DNA of 64,000 nucleotides. It comes from Thereva unica (taxonomy: Eukaryota; Arthropoda; Insecta; Diptera; Therevidae). A program made the translations under genes and the position numbers. Position 1 is the stretch's first letter. Each line of letters starts with the position of its first letter. Where the stretch lies: positions 73,603,720 through 73,667,719 of the forward strand of contig OX465283.1 in NCBI GenBank assembly GCA_949987705.1, in the 5' to 3' direction. Below, in pieces: positions 20,140 to 31,087 of the stretch. The notes under the pieces are model-generated. The model was not told the origin of the DNA and ran no database searches. It saw only the letters and a list, made by a program, of their open reading frames with translations.

Positions 20140-20510
20140 ACGAGATTAGGTTCCTACGTCAGCGTAGGACGACCAAGAAATAGGTGAATGGATGTTGTGC
20201 TAGAAGATACACGAAAACTTCGTTTAAAGGCCCCCATACACGGTCAAATTGGATGTACATCAAGATTTTCATCAAACCCATTCGTGGAATGAGTTTTGAT
20301 CTTAAGGCCCCCATACACGGTCAAATTGGTTGTACATCCAGAATTTCATCAAACCCATAAGCGCAACGAGTTTTGATCGGCCGATCGGCCCACAATCGAT
20401 AGTTTTGGTTGTACATCCGCCCTTCGATGTACATCCAATATGACCGTGTATGGGGGCCTTAACAAGGCGTATTGACGATTGGAAGAAAAAGAAGAAGACG
20501 ATTAGTTAAG
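20140..20510 (+). pseudogene. LINE C-terminal tail split by a MITE
   Basis: The + strand reads VGRPRNR, a stop, MDVVLEDTRKLR, then after the MITE at 20229-20458 LTRRIDDWKKK. The pattern GRPR.RW.D.V.ED.R followed by a Trp-Lys element is the C-terminal tail of RTE-like and related LINE proteins. It is short, so the clade is uncertain. Confidence 0.55.
20229..20458. mobile_element. Harbinger-type MITE with a doubled left end
   Basis: The ends are GGCCCCCATACACGGTCAAA at 20229 and the inverted GACCGTGTATGGGGGCC ending at 20458. The left end is present twice, at 20229 and again at 20306, 77 bases apart. TTAA-like bases flank the ends. An internal GATCGGCCGATC palindrome is present. Confidence 0.8.
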
Positions 20511-22319
20511 TACGTCACGAATCATACAAAATTCAATCAAAATCCAATGCTTCTACGATTCTTTGTGAATGTGTTTACGAAACTGGTTGGCTTGGAGTTT
20601 GTCTTGTAAAAATACGTTTTATTCCCCTCCACTTTTCAACAAATTACCCACATGAATAATATGGATGATACACCCTAAGCCAGCATTGGTCAAGCCCTCG
20701 TACAAAGGTTTAGCCTTGAACTCCTTTCAACAGATTGCGTGCCCATGAAACATTCAAAAAAGGCCGAAGGAAGAAGGCACTAGTGAGTGAAAACAAATAA
20801 CGTTTCAATCAAATAAGGAGCAGAGGGCAGCGAAAACCAATTTAAATTATTTAGCTTTAATGAACTAGAAATAAATACCAAGATCGCGTCCTTTCGACAA
20901 CAATCCAAACATCATTGAAGAAGTCCTTAAAATCCGAAAAGAAAATATACTTTAGCTGCCCAATAAACTGAAAACTCCCCCATCGTCAAATATCATAACA
21001 ATTTTAGGGCCTTAATATCAATAATTTTCATAATGAAAACCCTGCACTGCGCCTCCCTCGAGTCCTTCATCGATTCCATTATGCTTCCTCACTTAACCTA
21101 GTCACAACTGTTAGAACCTGAAAAGGGAGGAAAGGACAGGAAAATCGATAAGTCTCAGCCGTTTTCTATTTTTAGTCCTTGGATTCCTTTTTTGTAATGA
21201 TTTTAATTTTGGTTCCTTCTTTAAGGACTTAATGCCTACGTAAAATTTTAATTTGATTTTCTCTGTGTCACATTTCGACGGCGCCGCAGAAACTTTGTCG
21301 TCGCTTTAGCCACCAAAAATAGACGTCAGCAATCCAGCAGAAGTTCCATGAAGGACACGAATGGCACTAGGACATCTTAAAGGAGAATATACATACATAG
21401 GGTGAACAACTTCCTGCCTATTGAGTAATTCACGTTATTTGTAAGCTGAAAAAATGAGTTTCGGAATTGGATTGCCTTCTGGGGATTTCCCCCCTTTTCC
21501 TTTTCCTGCTTTATGTTTTAGATAAAAAAGGGAGGATTTTCCTTGTGGCTGATATCCAAAGGAAAATTCACTTCCAGTAGGGGCTATAAATTCGGAATGA
21601 TACGCCAGATGATTTTAGCAAACGTGTGGGGCTAATATGAAGTTGTGGAGAAACTTTGGATTAGTTCGTCGGAATTGACATTGCAAGGGATGGGGGCGGG
21701 ACATAAAAGGAAAATGACATAAATGAATTTTTTTATCGAAATTCAAATCTATAAATTGAGCAAGAACGGTCTGATGTAATTGCATAAATTGATAAATATC
21801 AGGAAATTTAATGGGGATTGGGTATTCTGCAGAGCCTTCATTTGCATACATTTTTTGGCAGTATTAGTGACAGGAATATGCTCTAGATTGTTATTGTGTT
21901 TAATGAGAAGCTGGTTTTATTTGGAGTAGCTATGGAACAAACTGCTTGCGGGATTGCTCCTATCAAAGCACTCCAAATGTGGATATATTCACTTGAAAAT
22001 GAATAGCAAAGTTTACACTCTTGGGAATTGCAGGACTGACCCATGAATATTCAGCTTTGTTAACATTTTTAATTGTTCCGAAAGACAATTTGAATAGTCA
22101 ATTTTTTCACCAGAAAATCTCACAGGAAGTCCAATTAGAACTTTAGCGCCTCTTTTTAATGTCACATCTCAGGTTTGATAATTGCTTGGCCAAATGTGGA
22201 GGATGACTGTTACCATTCTGTGGAGTTTAGAAAACTTATCAATGTGCCGATGCCCAGTCCGGATATATTACTTTAAGTCACCCAGAACAGAGAATTCAGA
22301 CAGAAAGTGAACGGGGCTA
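20511..22319. other. Apparently unique DNA, no gene recognised
   Basis: I found no transposon motif, RNA gene or convincing open frame. The 78-codon minus-strand frame at 21615-21851 has no domain. This is one of the longer stretches that could be host intergenic or intronic sequence. Confidence 0.4.
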
Positions 22320-22870
22320 GTGCAAGTTCGGAAACGAAGTACTGCAGTCATTTTGCAGTATTCAGATAGAGGCGTTAAATTGTTAAATACTGCAAAATGT
22401 CTGGAGCTCTGCATTTGCGATCTCGCACATTCTCTCTCGGTCGTCTGCAGTTACGACAAAAGAGGTTGTGTGACATATCCAGTTTGGAACCGTGCCCTTA
22501 TGAGCCCGTGACGATTGCCGTAATTCTGGCAATATATCTTCGGGGACTGTTTAGGGGACTCATTGCTCGTCCTCTGTTTTATGCAGGCCAAGTCGTCCTA
22601 CAGATAATACAGATCTCCGGGGTCCAGTCCAGGTATCTCCTTAGGTGATAGTCAAAAATAACCCGCCTATTGAACAGCTAATATTGTCAAGTTCAGAGCC
22701 CTGACGCAAGCCTCCCTGCTTGGTTAGGCAGTCGGTTTTCTCATGTCCCACTATATTCCTGTGTCCAGGAACCTACATAAGGGTCAAGCTATGCCTTCCA
22801 CCAATCCTATCTAAATCAGTTCAGCACCAATTGGAACGGCCGGGAACGCTTTTTTATCTCAAAAGTGATT
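22320..22870 (-). pseudogene. LINE C-terminus (RNase H end and zinc knuckle), R1/LOA-like
   Basis: The minus strand near 22790 reads VPGHRNIVGHEKTDCLTKQG, the end of an RNase H domain (VPGH.gi.GNE.AD.LA..G in the family). Farther along it reads CRNCRRPRE and RDRKCRAP, a decayed Cys-rich C-terminal motif. RNase H plus a Cys/His C-terminus is found in R1, LOA and I group LINEs. Stops interrupt it. It may belong to the same element as 24250-24760, which lies upstream on the same strand. Confidence 0.65.
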
Positions 22871-24249
22871 AGTTCGTTATGTTGTATGCAGCGCCAATGT
22901 GGGCAGCAGTTTTGGACAGAACGGTGGCTTTGGGCAGAATGGTTAATAGGAGTAAAATATTTCCTGGGTATCGACTAAATACCCTTTGAGAATTCTGCGC
23001 ATTCCGTAGTACGTCGAACGATATGCATGCATGTGTCTTAGCAGGAAGAACTCCAATCGACATTCTGGCGGCGGAGAGTAGTGCAACCAGGAATATGCAA
23101 GGGGGAGCGTAAGGAAGTGCACCGGATTCTGAGGTGTGACCAGTCCATCACAGCATGGTAAAGAAAATAGGACGCTTCTACAAAAGGCCGATGGACCCAT
23201 AGACTCATAAGAAATGTGGATAAGTGGGTTATGAGGAAACATGTGAAGTGAGCTATTACCTCGCGTAAATCCTGGGTGGGCTATGAAGTTGTAGGGCATA
23301 CCTTCAACGATTCAGATTGGCCGATTCACGGTTCTGCACGAAATGAACGGAACGGAATGAACATGTAGCTTGTTATTTTTAAATGCCGTAGGTTTACGGA
23401 GTACAAAATGGTGGCGGGCACAGCCGCCGAGGTACAGCTAACACTTGAGAACACCCTGGACCGGATGAAAAAGCCGGAGGATATGTGGAGAGTGGTGGAA
23501 GTGGCGCTGAAGGCTATCCACCAGATGTTTAAGTAGCAAGCCAAAGAAATATAGAAAGACAAAGAGATGCAAGGAAGATAGCAGCTAGATAGCTGATCCA
23601 GCCCTGTGACGCAGTGGCATAAGCCGGTCAACCTTGGAGAATGAGAGCTAAGAAGGACGGGGTTATTTTATAAGGCTAGGTTAGAGACCAACAGAACCGA
23701 GAGACAGAAGCTTCTCGATAGAATGCTGTCCATCTATGTGAATTGGGTAGCGAGCTTCGTCAAAGTCATCTTTCCGTAATAAAAGCGGCAGAGGTGGGTA
23801 ATAAGCCCATAAGCCCCACCGTTCCGACTCTAGTCAGCATCTTCAGGGAGCCTTGTAAGGGTTACGTTGATGACGCCATCATGAATTAAGGCCTTTACTG
23901 CTCGTACCTGTCTAGGCTCAAGAACTATGTAAGATTCTCACCATTCCCACTTAGAAAAAACCCGACGACTCTAGAACTCGTACAGAGGTTTGGCTATCAC
24001 TGAAACTGCCAATGTTACATATCATAGTGTTCGAGTTTCATTAAAGCAACCGGAGTAAGCAGCCTTCAGGTAGCAGGTCCAAAATGTTGCCATCACTTGG
24101 GCTTAGATGTTCAGCTATCGAATTCCCTTCTACTGCAAGAGATAAGATGTTTTATGTGAATATCAAGAAGGATCAACTGCAAAAACTTCTTGAGGCCAAT
24201 CGTGGGGCATTTTTCCATGACCCCTGTTGCCATCCCGTGGACCCTTACT
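22871..24249. other. Unassigned, probably LINE-derived in part
   Basis: The + strand at 23400-23535 is open and codon-like (TLENTLDRMKKPEDMWRVVE, then ALKAIHQMFK) and may be a fragment of a retroelement ORF1 or gag, but I cannot name it. The remainder has stops in all frames. It lies between two minus-strand LINE pieces. Confidence 0.3.
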
Positions 24250-24760
24250 AACTTTAAAACATATTAGACCCTGTTCATTGCTGGCCACTAGCGAAGAATA
24301 TGTGGGGCTTGGGTGTGTACATCCAAAAAACCTTCGTCGGCTCAAGGCCTCATCTTTCGGACAATGCTTTTTACAGGCGTAGAAAGCTATTCAGCATTTC
24401 TTTCTTTCTCGATGTTCGTCTCCATGTTAAGTGTTGGGTCCACGATTAGACCCAGGAATTTCACTCTGGATATTTCCTCTAGGGTGCGTCATCCAACATG
24501 AGTAAGTTGAAGGCGGTGGTTTCATTGGAATAGCTCTAATTCTGTTCTGAATTGAGCACGGTTAGAAATAGTCCTGACCCTAGATTGTCTGTGCATGATA
24601 CAGCGTTAGTTCAACTTCTATGTAGATTTTGCAGTAGGCTGTTTATAATTAGCGACCACAGTAAAGGAGAGACCACTTCACCTTGTATTGGACCTCTGTT
24701 AGCGTATTTGACTCTCACATCAAGAGCACAAAAAATTCATTTGATTCAAACATATTCTAG
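24250..24760 (-). pseudogene. LINE reverse-transcriptase fragment, R1/LOA-like
   Basis: The minus strand reads QGEVVSPLLWSLIINSLL, matching the QGGVLSPLLW motif next to the catalytic site of R1/LOA-group LINEs. It then shows a decayed YLG-like region (VKFLGLIVDPTLN) and WGLEPTKVFWMYT, the thumb motif. Many stops are present. Confidence 0.65.
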
Positions 24761-25094
24761 TTAGTCAAAAAGAAAAAAGGAAAAAGGCTTCAAATTCTCC
24801 TAGCCAAGGGCAAAATGCAAGTGAGGAGGGCTAACTGCAAAGTGTAGTAATGAGCTGAATAGGCTAGTCTTGTAATTTTGCCGTCATGTGGCACGAAATA
24901 TTGTCGGCCACACTTGCAACTTCAATGAAAATATCGCTAAACTCTCAACTGGACTTCTACGGTACGGTTGTTCACCAAGTCTTCGAAAGAGCACAAAGTG
25001 CCTTCACGGTTTTACAGCATGATTTTCCAACTTGGCGATATACGCTTAGGCAGTCCTCGAAGACCCACCACACATAAAAGAATTGTAGGCTTGT

Positions 25095-25335
25095 AGATTG
25101 GAACCTAGGCTGCTAACACCTCCTAAGAAATACCAAACATTGAGAATTTTGCTACAATATGAGCAGATGGACCAGTCGTGTTCCATTATTTTTCGCGACC
25201 AGAGAGAAACCCAACTGTTTGACCGGCGGAGTAGAATGCCATAATCAGTCAAAAGCTTTGGAAATATCTAGAGACCGAATGATGAAAACTTTGTTTGATG
25301 TGCTCTGTTGAAAGGGAAAAGAGGTCGTCAATTGA
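25095..25335 (-). pseudogene. LINE RT fragment of the CR1-like family
   Basis: Two minus-strand frames give LSTEHIKQSFHH, then KAFDWLWHSTPPVKQLGF. They align with CLTEHLSRSLHG and KAFDRVWHSALLAKLKAIG of the element at 9870-11985. It is short, decayed and bounded on the right by the palindromic segment starting near 25338. Confidence 0.6.
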
Positions 25336-25337
25336 TA

Positions 25338-25520
25338 TTTTCTCTATAGGCGGCACCAGACCCACGCCGTGAATTCTCGGCGAGAATTCACGTCGTATCC
25401 ACCCGGGCGGGAAACGCTGCATTCGCTTTTTCTCTGCTTCGTACAACAGAGAAAAAAGCGTACAAATTTCCGTGCGATAAAACAGCTTTAAAGTGCACTT
25501 TCGCGTTGACTTTGGGATGT
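25338..25520. repeat. Palindrome-rich segment
   Basis: A perfect 25-base palindrome (12-base arms CGTGAATTCTCG around one G) lies at 25368-25392. It is followed by a second inverted pair, CTTTTTCTCTG and CAGAGAAAAAAG (about 25424-25458). The segment is GC-richer than its surroundings and may be the remains of a foldback or MITE end. Confidence 0.7.
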
Positions 25521-26655
25521 AAACGCAGCTTTATACTGAAATTAGTTCAAGCTTCACTTGTGTTTTGATGATGAAGCAATAAAAATGACTGAAAATATGA
25601 AATTGGAATTACATATTATATTAAGATTGGATCACTTTTTGTGTAGAGCTAAATATGTACAATATCTATTATGCGGACTTTTTGCAAGAGCCTGATTTAA
25701 ACAGAATTTGTGAAAAAGAAAATTATAGAAAAAATAACTGACGAAATGCCACCAAACTTTGAGACAACTACTTTGCCCTAAAATCACACAAATTTTCGCA
25801 GTCTCGGTCGTCTTTGTTTGGTTCCTTTTGATTTCTTAACTAAAATATCCAACAGAGATCCCCAATCACCACTGCTAAATATTTTCCCCAAATCATCAAA
25901 CAAAAAATTTATGAAGAAAAAAACCGGTAAAAGGTGCGCAAATTACCATCGGCTTGGATTAACCTTTCATATTTCACTCCATTAGGGCTATCAACTCGTG
26001 TGTTGATTTAGGATAGTAAGGTTTGTTATACTTTTCCCATTTTTATCGTCGGTGAAAAATAATCTGCCATTTTCATTTGACTTTTTACTTTAACCCTTCG
26101 AACTTGGGGGACTGAACTTTTTGTTTGACATCAATTTCCCGTCGGCAGAAGTTGTTGAACCCCTTCTTGTCTGACTTGTCTATTTCCACCCTGTAGGCAA
26201 ACCGGGAAAGGTTAATCTCCGAAATAAAAAAAATATATAAACACTAAAGTTCACTTCGTGCAATTTCCATTCCTCGGTAGAGGTGTATTTATAACGTGCT
26301 AAGGTAGTCCGATAATCCTTGAACAAGCTATCAACAGCCGGATTTTTGTAAGGCTAACCTCTTTGTCAGGTTAATAACTTTCCGTTGATAATATTTACAA
26401 ATTCCAAGAGGGAATGATAATCACACCGACATATTTTTGGGTTAAGGACCTTTTTTCTTTTGGGGGTATTAAGGAAAAAGGCAACAAACAGAGGACGAGT
26501 AGCCTTGCGTGTATTAAATTTCAGGGTGTATTACAACACAATTTGATGGAGTAATTAATTAAAGCCACAGTTAAAGTGTATCGATATCGTTACGATCATA
26601 ATTTGGAAAGTGGAAATGATTTAACAAATACTATTAGTACTAACACCACCTCAGT
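25521..26655. other. No gene recognised
   Basis: AT-rich, apparently unique. There are no transposon motifs or convincing open frames. Confidence 0.4.
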
Positions 26656-26657
26656 GC

Positions 26658-27049
26658 CAGGCGCGGATCTAGGATTTTTTTCCGGGGGGGTCACAGGATA
26701 GAAAAAAATTTTTAAAAACCGACTTCAGAAAAAACCGCACAAAATGCACAAAAAAGGATTAAATAATTAATCCAATCAGAATGGATCTAGAAAGAAGAAT
26801 CACTTTTGAAGACGGTGCTAACACCTGTGGGTGATGTATTAAGGGCATAAGCCAAAAAATGAAAACAATTCCCGAAGAAAAGTTAGTACAATCAAAGACA
26901 ACTACTACCTTGCACCGTCTTCAAAAGTGATTCTTCTTTCTAGATCCATTCTGATTGGATTAATGTTGTTAAGAATTACAAACAATTATTTAATCCTTTT
27001 TTGTGCATTTTGTGCGGTTTTTTCTGAAGTCGGTTTTTAAAATTTTTTT
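26658..27049. mobile_element. hAT left end followed by a long-armed foldback element
   Basis: CAGGCGCGGATCTAGGATTTT at 26658 is the same left end as the hAT at 4470, including the GGGGTCAC run. From 26704 begins a foldback: the left arm (about 26704-26819, with AAAACCGACTTCAGAAAAAA and AAGACGGTGC) is mirrored at about 26911-27049. The arms are roughly 115-140 bases, and the left arm lacks about 24 bases present in the right one. No right hAT end was found. Confidence 0.8.
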
Positions 27050-27312
27050 TATTTCGTACCTTTTAGTCCAGTCATTTTTTTCGGGGGCAATATAAAAAAA
27101 TTATTAAGGTAGGTCTAAACGGCACAAATAGATCGTTGCGTGTGAACTCAACTGTTCGGCTTGCACAATCTAAAATGTTTGGATTGTGCTAAATATGTCT
27201 CGGTGATGTTCGACCACTTGCTCCTCCTAATGGAGGTAATTTTCATTCGACTTGCGCCAGGCAATTTAAAAAACTAAATCGTTGCGTACGAATCTACCTT
27301 TACGATAAGTAT

Positions 27313-27779
27313 GGGCCTCGGTAGTCTAGGGGTAAGGCGCCTGACTACTATCCCCAGAGGTCCCGGGTTCGATTCCCGGCGGTGCCACGGTCCTAGCCTT
27401 TCCCAATTTCCCGCCTACATAACTTTCCTTCTTTCTTCTTCCCTCTTTGCATTCCTGATTCCTCCTGTCATAGCCTTCAGTAGTTCTCTTTCTTCCCCGC
27501 TCCACCAAAAGCGCATGTCATCGGTTGGTTGATGAGATTCAACTCGTTTCAGGAGGCATAACACTCCAGCGAGTTGTTCTCGATGCCCCGATGTCAGAGT
27601 CGCGAAATGGTTGGGAGTAGGTGAAATAAAAATATCGCAGCTAGGTTGTGACAGTTCTTTCCTTCACTTCTCTCTCTATCTTCCGACTAGATCTGCTGTT
27701 CGACATTTCAAAATAAATACATGGTCGACAGTACAAAGGGGCCTTCCCTAAGTCTCTAGTGTGTCACATAAAAAAAAAC
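27313..27779 (+). repeat. tRNA-derived SINE, full length (467 bp)
   Basis: The head (27313-27390) is tRNA-like, with an A-box region TAGTCTAGGGGTAAGGCG and a perfect B box GGTTCGATTCC. It has the RNA polymerase III promoter layout but does not close into a normal tRNA ending in an acceptor stem. The body is shared with 48079-48563 and the tail is A-rich. Open frames across it are not genes. Confidence 0.88.
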
Positions 27780-28384
27780 ACGATGCCGTAGTATCGTTTA
27801 ATCGTATTGCGAGAATGATTCTTCTTTTTAAATCCATTCTGAGAAGTATAATATAACACGCCGCCGCGCCATCGAAAAAAATCGAAGCAGTAGCTAAATA
27901 TTTTTTACAGTAATGTACATATTTGCATATTTTCGGACGAATTTAAAAAAAACTTATTTAATATGAAACAAAATTCTCCGGGGGGAATTAAAAGAAATAT
28001 TTATTGTGAAGTCGATAGGTTACTGTACTATACTCATCATACACTTTCATTTGATACCCATACCAAAGACGTTGTAAAGAAAAAGTAAGCCGCCATTTTG
28101 TGTTGGCCGCCATTTTGGGTTTTGAATGACGCCACATAGAAAAGGGTGTTCTACTTGTCACACCCTTTCATTTGATACCCATGACGGTGGTCGGGGAGCC
28201 CAATTGCAAAATTCGACTGCCATCTTGGAATCGCCATCTTGATTTTTTTACAAAATGATCAGATTCTATTGTCATACGAACTATACGTATGTGTAAAATT
28301 TGCAGTTGATCGGTTATATGGAAGTGGGTCAAAATCAAGTTCAACATTTGTTTACAGTACACACACATACAAATCAAGGAAATG
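27780..28384. other. Old dispersed-repeat region, no gene
   Basis: TTTCATTTGATACCCAT occurs twice (about 28048 and 28167). Each is followed within about 80 bases by GCCGCCATTTTG or GCCATCTTG words, so this is a short imperfect tandem of an older repeat. No coding sequence is supported. Confidence 0.45.
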
Positions 28385-29272
28385 GGTGTTTCTCTGTAAA
28401 CTGGTTAATTTTTGCAAGAAATCTGTCCCAGCAACTTTTTTACGTGAATATGAAAAAAACTATACAATTAAATAGATATCTATCTGGTGGATAATAAACA
28501 GTAAGGGAACAAATATATTTGTTTTATTTTAGGAATTATTGAGCAAATTTAAAAAATTCGACACAGTGGACTGTTGCATATGTCAGACGACTGTATATAT
28601 CTAAGTGAAATAAGCATTTATTAGTAGTATATATACTTTAAAAACATACTTTATAACGCATATGTATAAAAATAAAACAGTCTTCTCTGTGTAGTTCCAA
28701 ATAAACTTGTGAACTTTCGTTTCTTCCTTAGACACTTTCTTCTTTCTCGAGCCATGATTAAAAGATGGTTATAGACCTAAAACAAAGGCAAAAGAACAAT
28801 AACGGTCCCCTAGTAAATGAAATAGTCTCCTATTTCTGTATGTAGCGGGGGACTGTTGACAGGGCACTGTTGACAGGGGACTGTTTAATTTGTGTTATTG
28901 TTACGGTACCATAAAATACCTTTATTATTACTTTATTTTGTTATATAGAAACAATATAAGACATCTTATTTAAAACGATGCACAATATAGATGCACAATA
29001 TAGATAAAATAAGAAAAATAACACTTGACAGGGGACTGTCGAATGTTGCGTACCGATGCGCGCATGTGCCCCGCTAACTCGTGTAACACTAAACAAAATG
29101 AGGTATAGCTAATTTTGGGGGTAACAGAGCTAACTTCATGTTGTTCACGGGGGTTCCAAATGGGATAATGAAGCGAAATATAAGCAACCTTATGCTACAT
29201 AGCCTCTCCTATCCAATTCCTACCCTCACCGTCACGTGGTGGAACCTGTAACCTGAGCAACCAGTAGAACGA

Positions 29273-31087
29273 TTGGGTATCCAACCCCAGTGTAGTAAGC
29301 TGGTCAGGAACCAACGAGAGAGGGAGTGTACTGCCTTGTACATTTCAGGGATTGGCTTTCCGAAGGCTAGGGATGGAAACTCCGAAATTAAACCACAACA
29401 ACTATGGAATATGGCAATGGAGAAAACAAAAGATATAAATACCCCAGGTGGTAATCCAGTCTTTCTGGAAAATCCATCCTCATTAGAGGCTGGCCTCATG
29501 GATTCTGGGGGAGGCCATTTATTGCTTGACCCATCTAAAAAATTAATTACCAGTGGACCCAAGGAAACAACGGCAAAAGCTCCAGAGAACGAAGTAACGT
29601 TGAAGCGACCCCAATCAAACTACACACAGAAAACGCTACTAGAAAGTATGTTCCCCACAAAAGAACGCCGACACTCCATCAGCTCGTTACCACAAACCAA
29701 CAAGGAAAATCAAAATATTTTACCTAAAACCCAAAACCAAGGCCAAAAAGCAGATACGGAGGAAGAAACCAATACAAAAATTACATGGCAAAGGATCCCT
29801 AAATTAAATAATAAAAGAAATAGATCACCAGATGAAATACAATCACCATCAAAAGATCAAGATGGTAATATAAGGAATCGTAAACAAAAAATACACAGGA
29901 AAATTTCTTCTACAAATTCCGCCACGCCGGGTACAACTAACAGATTCGCTGCTCTCACCGTAGACGAGGATATAAATTGCGACGAGCCCTCAATAGCCCT
30001 CAATAAAGTAAAGAAACCTCCAAAACCGCCACCAATTATCTTGTATGGGATTGAAGATCTAAGAGAACTAACGAAACTAATTGAAGAAGTAATCGAAAGG
30101 GATGATTACACCTACAAAGTAGCTTCTAAAAACCAACTTATCATTTCATCGACAAATATCGAGAAATACAAAAAACTGATTGGACATATACGTAGCAAGG
30201 GACTTATTGGACATACCTTTACTAGAAAAGACGAGCGATGTCAAAAAATAGTCATCAAGCATCTTCATTATACAACTCCGCATCAAGAAATCATTGAAGC
30301 TATTGAAAAAACTGGGAATAAAGTACGAGGTGAAATAGTTTGTGCTCGCAAAAGGGGCACAAAAGATCCGCTCAATACGTTCTTTGTCAATATAGAACCT
30401 GATGCGAACAACAAATTCATTAAGAACATTCAATATATATACCACCAGCGAATATCAATAGAGAATCCCAAAAGGAAAACAGATATTGTCCAGTGCATTA
30501 GGTGCCAGCAATATGGTCATACCAAAAACAACTGTATGAGGCCCTATAGATGTGTCAAATGTGCTGGCTCACATAAAACAACAGAATGCACCAAAAGCAA
30601 GAACACACCTGCCACATGCACACTATGTCTGGGAAATCACCCTGCGAACTATAAGGGCTGTCAAGTCTATAAGGAAATAATGGGTAGAAAAACACAAAAA
30701 CATAACGTAAATAGGAGAAAAACGACCACTTTGAATGAAAATGATAGGCTCAATATCAAAAGGTATCAACCAGACGATGAAAACGCAAGAATACAGCACT
30801 GCTCTAACTCCAACAGACTCTATAGTGAGGTGCTCAAGGCACAGACCGAACTACCTGGCAGGAGTAGAGATGCAAATTCAATCAATCCCGATGACCATAA
30901 AAAGTCACAGCCAAACCAAAAAGAAAAAAGAGAACTTGAAAGTAAAAGTCCGGATAGTTTTGAGTCGCCAGAGGCAAAATATCTGGAGGTACTTATGGCA
31001 AAACAAACTGAAAAGATAGACCAACTTCTTCAACATATGGGTACATTAATGAACCTGTTAGCATCACTGATTGGCAGGCTTCCGTGA
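29273..31087 (+). CDS. Jockey LINE ORF1 (gag-like RNA-binding protein)
   Basis: The product is 604 residues. The N-terminal half is polar and low in order (many Lys, Asn, Thr). A central folded region starts near residue 250 (PPPIILYGIEDL) and resembles the RRM-like part of Jockey gag. Three zinc knuckles follow at about residues 405-460: CIRCQQYGHTKNNC, CVKCAGSHKTTEC and CTLCLGNHPANYKGC. This is the usual three-knuckle pattern of Jockey ORF1, which binds the element RNA in a particle. The start codon is the first in-frame ATG. The first 50 residues are less typical and a later Met (MAMEKTK) is possible. The stop TGA at 31085-31087 overlaps the ATG of ORF2 by one base. Confidence 0.92.
   Translation: MGIQPQCSKLVRNQRERECTALYISGIGFPKARDGNSEIKPQQLWNMAMEKTKDINTPGGNPVFLENPSSLEAGLMDSGGGHLLLDPSKKLITSGPKETTAKAPENEVTLKRPQSNYTQKTLLESMFPTKERRHSISSLPQTNKENQNILPKTQNQGQKADTEEETNTKITWQRIPKLNNKRNRSPDEIQSPSKDQDGNIRNRKQKIHRKISSTNSATPGTTNRFAALTVDEDINCDEPSIALNKVKKPPKPPPIILYGIEDLRELTKLIEEVIERDDYTYKVASKNQLIISSTNIEKYKKLIGHIRSKGLIGHTFTRKDERCQKIVIKHLHYTTPHQEIIEAIEKTGNKVRGEIVCARKRGTKDPLNTFFVNIEPDANNKFIKNIQYIYHQRISIENPKRKTDIVQCIRCQQYGHTKNNCMRPYRCVKCAGSHKTTECTKSKNTPATCTLCLGNHPANYKGCQVYKEIMGRKTQKHNVNRRKTTTLNENDRLNIKRYQPDDENARIQHCSNSNRLYSEVLKAQTELPGRSRDANSINPDDHKKSQPNQKEKRELESKSPDSFESPEAKYLEVLMAKQTEKIDQLLQHMGTLMNLLASLIGRLP

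Noticed and set aside
27313..27390. tRNA gene
   Set aside because: A and B boxes are present, but the body and A-rich tail are shared with other copies, so it is a SINE head.
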